From Planctomycetota bacterium (GTDB lineage: Bacteria; Planctomycetota; Phycisphaerae; Phycisphaerales; SM1A02), in NCBI GenBank assembly GCA_009924765.1, contig RFQW01000121.1, forward strand, positions 1 to 5,850: a DNA stretch of 5,850 bases, given 5' to 3'. Within the stretch, counting starts at the first letter, position 1. Each line of letters begins with the position of its first letter. This document shows, piece after piece, positions 5,211-5,850 of the stretch. The notes under the pieces were generated by a model, which saw only the letters and a list, made by a program, of their open reading frames with translations, was not told the DNA's origin and ran no database searches. A program made the position numbers and the translations under genes.

Positions 5211-5850
5211 TCAGCGCATCATCGCGTCGAGCGCGGCGGTGAGCGACGAGGTGCCGTCGGGCTTGGTCACCTTGCCATCCAGGATGTCCTGGCTGGTGGG
5301 CACCGGGCCGTAGGTCGCCGCGTTCACCTTGTTGGCGGGGGAGAAGTTCAGGCCGCCGAGCTCGGCGCCACCGAACAGACCGCTGCCCTTGATGAAGTAC
5401 TCGTACTCGGGCTTCTTCGACTTGGTGTTGCCGCTGTCGCTGCCGCCCGTGCCTTCGGCCACAGCCTGAAGATGCATGCCGCCGGCGACGAACTGCTTGA
5501 TCGCGTCATCGGTGTTGAACACAACCAGCACGTCCTTGCTCTGGCCGCCCAACTGCGCGCCGATGGTGCCGGCCGCACTGTCGAAGGCGAAGGGAGCGCC
5601 CCAGCCGCCGCCCACGCGCTTCAGCACCACGCCGCCGCCACCTTCGCCACCGATGCCGACGCCGCCCTGGGCGATGTTCATGATGGCCACGCCCTTGGCG
5701 TCCTTCATCTGCTGCTTGGTGGGCTTCTTGTCCTGCGGCAGCGTGTTCACCTCGGCCAGCGACAGCGAGGCGTCGCTGATGCGGCTGCTCATGGTGCTGG
5801 CGCCGCAGCCCACGGGCAGCAGGGCGAGTGCGGACATGACGATGACGGTG
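5211..5850 (-). CDS. SYLF (Ysc84-type) lipid-binding domain protein, probable lipoprotein, 5' end outside the window
   Basis: An envelope protein with the SYLF fold (PF04366), a lipid or phosphoinositide-binding domain whose bacterial members are usually secreted or lipoproteins of unclear role. Numbering from ATG 5837, the domain runs from about 45 to 190: DAKGVAIMNIAQGGVGIG (46-63), a Gly-rich stretch, GGGWGAPFAFD (76-86), a conserved GAQLGGQSKDVLVVF (93-107), the YFIKGSGLFGGAELGG segment (147-162), and a closing ATYG...SQDIL (174-186). A charged 15-residue insert (133-145, Ser/Gly/Lys) interrupts the middle. The residues before Cys11 are hydrophobic (SALALLPVG), so Cys11 is likely the lipidated residue, although Pro three residues before Cys is not a textbook lipobox. 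The frame stays open to the right edge with further hydrophobic codons (TVIV), so the true start and the charged n-region probably lie beyond 5850. ATG 5837 would give too short a signal. Confidence 0.88.
   Translation of the reverse strand, partial: TVIVMSALALLPVGCGASTMSSRISDASLSLAEVNTLPQDKKPTKQQMKDAKGVAIMNIAQGGVGIGGEGGGGVVLKRVGGGWGAPFAFDSAAGTIGAQLGGQSKDVLVVFNTDDAIKQFVAGGMHLQAVAEGTGGSDSGNTKSKKPEYEYFIKGSGLFGGAELGGLNFSPANKVNAATYGPVPTSQDILDGKVTKPDGTSSLTAALDAMMR

Noticed and set aside
1..5850. tRNA, rRNA, CRISPR, insertion sequence, phage or defence genes
   Set aside because: I saw no repeat-spacer array, terminal inverted repeats, transposase or integrase motifs, or cloverleaf-like sequence. 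Almost all bases are taken up by ordinary genes of similar composition.

Overview
The window is a dense, GC-rich stretch of a bacterial chromosome carrying seven protein-coding reading frames and almost no spacer DNA. I see no RNA genes, insertion sequences, CRISPR arrays or phage genes. The organism cannot be named from this sequence. The high GC, a short secretion signal ending in ALAQ, a large secreted repeat propeller, start sites that mostly lack clear Shine-Dalgarno sequences, and a stand-alone flavoprotein decarboxylase would fit Planctomycetota (Phycisphaerae-like). A GC-rich proteobacterium is not excluded. This placement is inference only.

Layout. (1) 1-1428, minus: the first 476 residues of a metal-transporting P1B-type ATPase with an SPC membrane motif, running off the left edge. 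(2) 1429-1490: a short divergent promoter region. (3) 1491-2165, plus: a CoaC/EpiD-type flavoprotein, phosphopantothenoylcysteine decarboxylase-like. (4) 2162-3568, plus: a secreted seven-repeat beta-propeller, overlapping the flavoprotein gene by ATGA. (5) 3546-3866, minus: a small four-helix membrane protein, converging on and overlapping the propeller gene by 23 bases. (6) 3867-3969: a second divergent promoter region. (7) 3970-4695 and 4683-5210, plus: two overlapping frames that together make one ThrE-type amino-acid exporter. (8) 5211-5850, minus: a SYLF (Ysc84-type) lipid-binding, probable lipoprotein whose first codons lie beyond the right edge.

The genes do not form one obvious pathway. 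Metal efflux, a coenzyme A step, a secreted propeller, an exporter and an envelope SYLF protein look like ordinary neighbouring housekeeping and envelope genes in alternating orientation. The most notable observation is in the exporter. The ThrE protein is broken by a frame change in the loop before the last membrane helix of its first domain, and the downstream half can restart at a TGATG stop/start overlap. This could be a sequencing or assembly indel, a real mutation, or a genuine two-subunit form. The second is that the flavoprotein has PTMH where classical CoaC/EpiD enzymes have PxMN. I found no convincing new multi-gene system.
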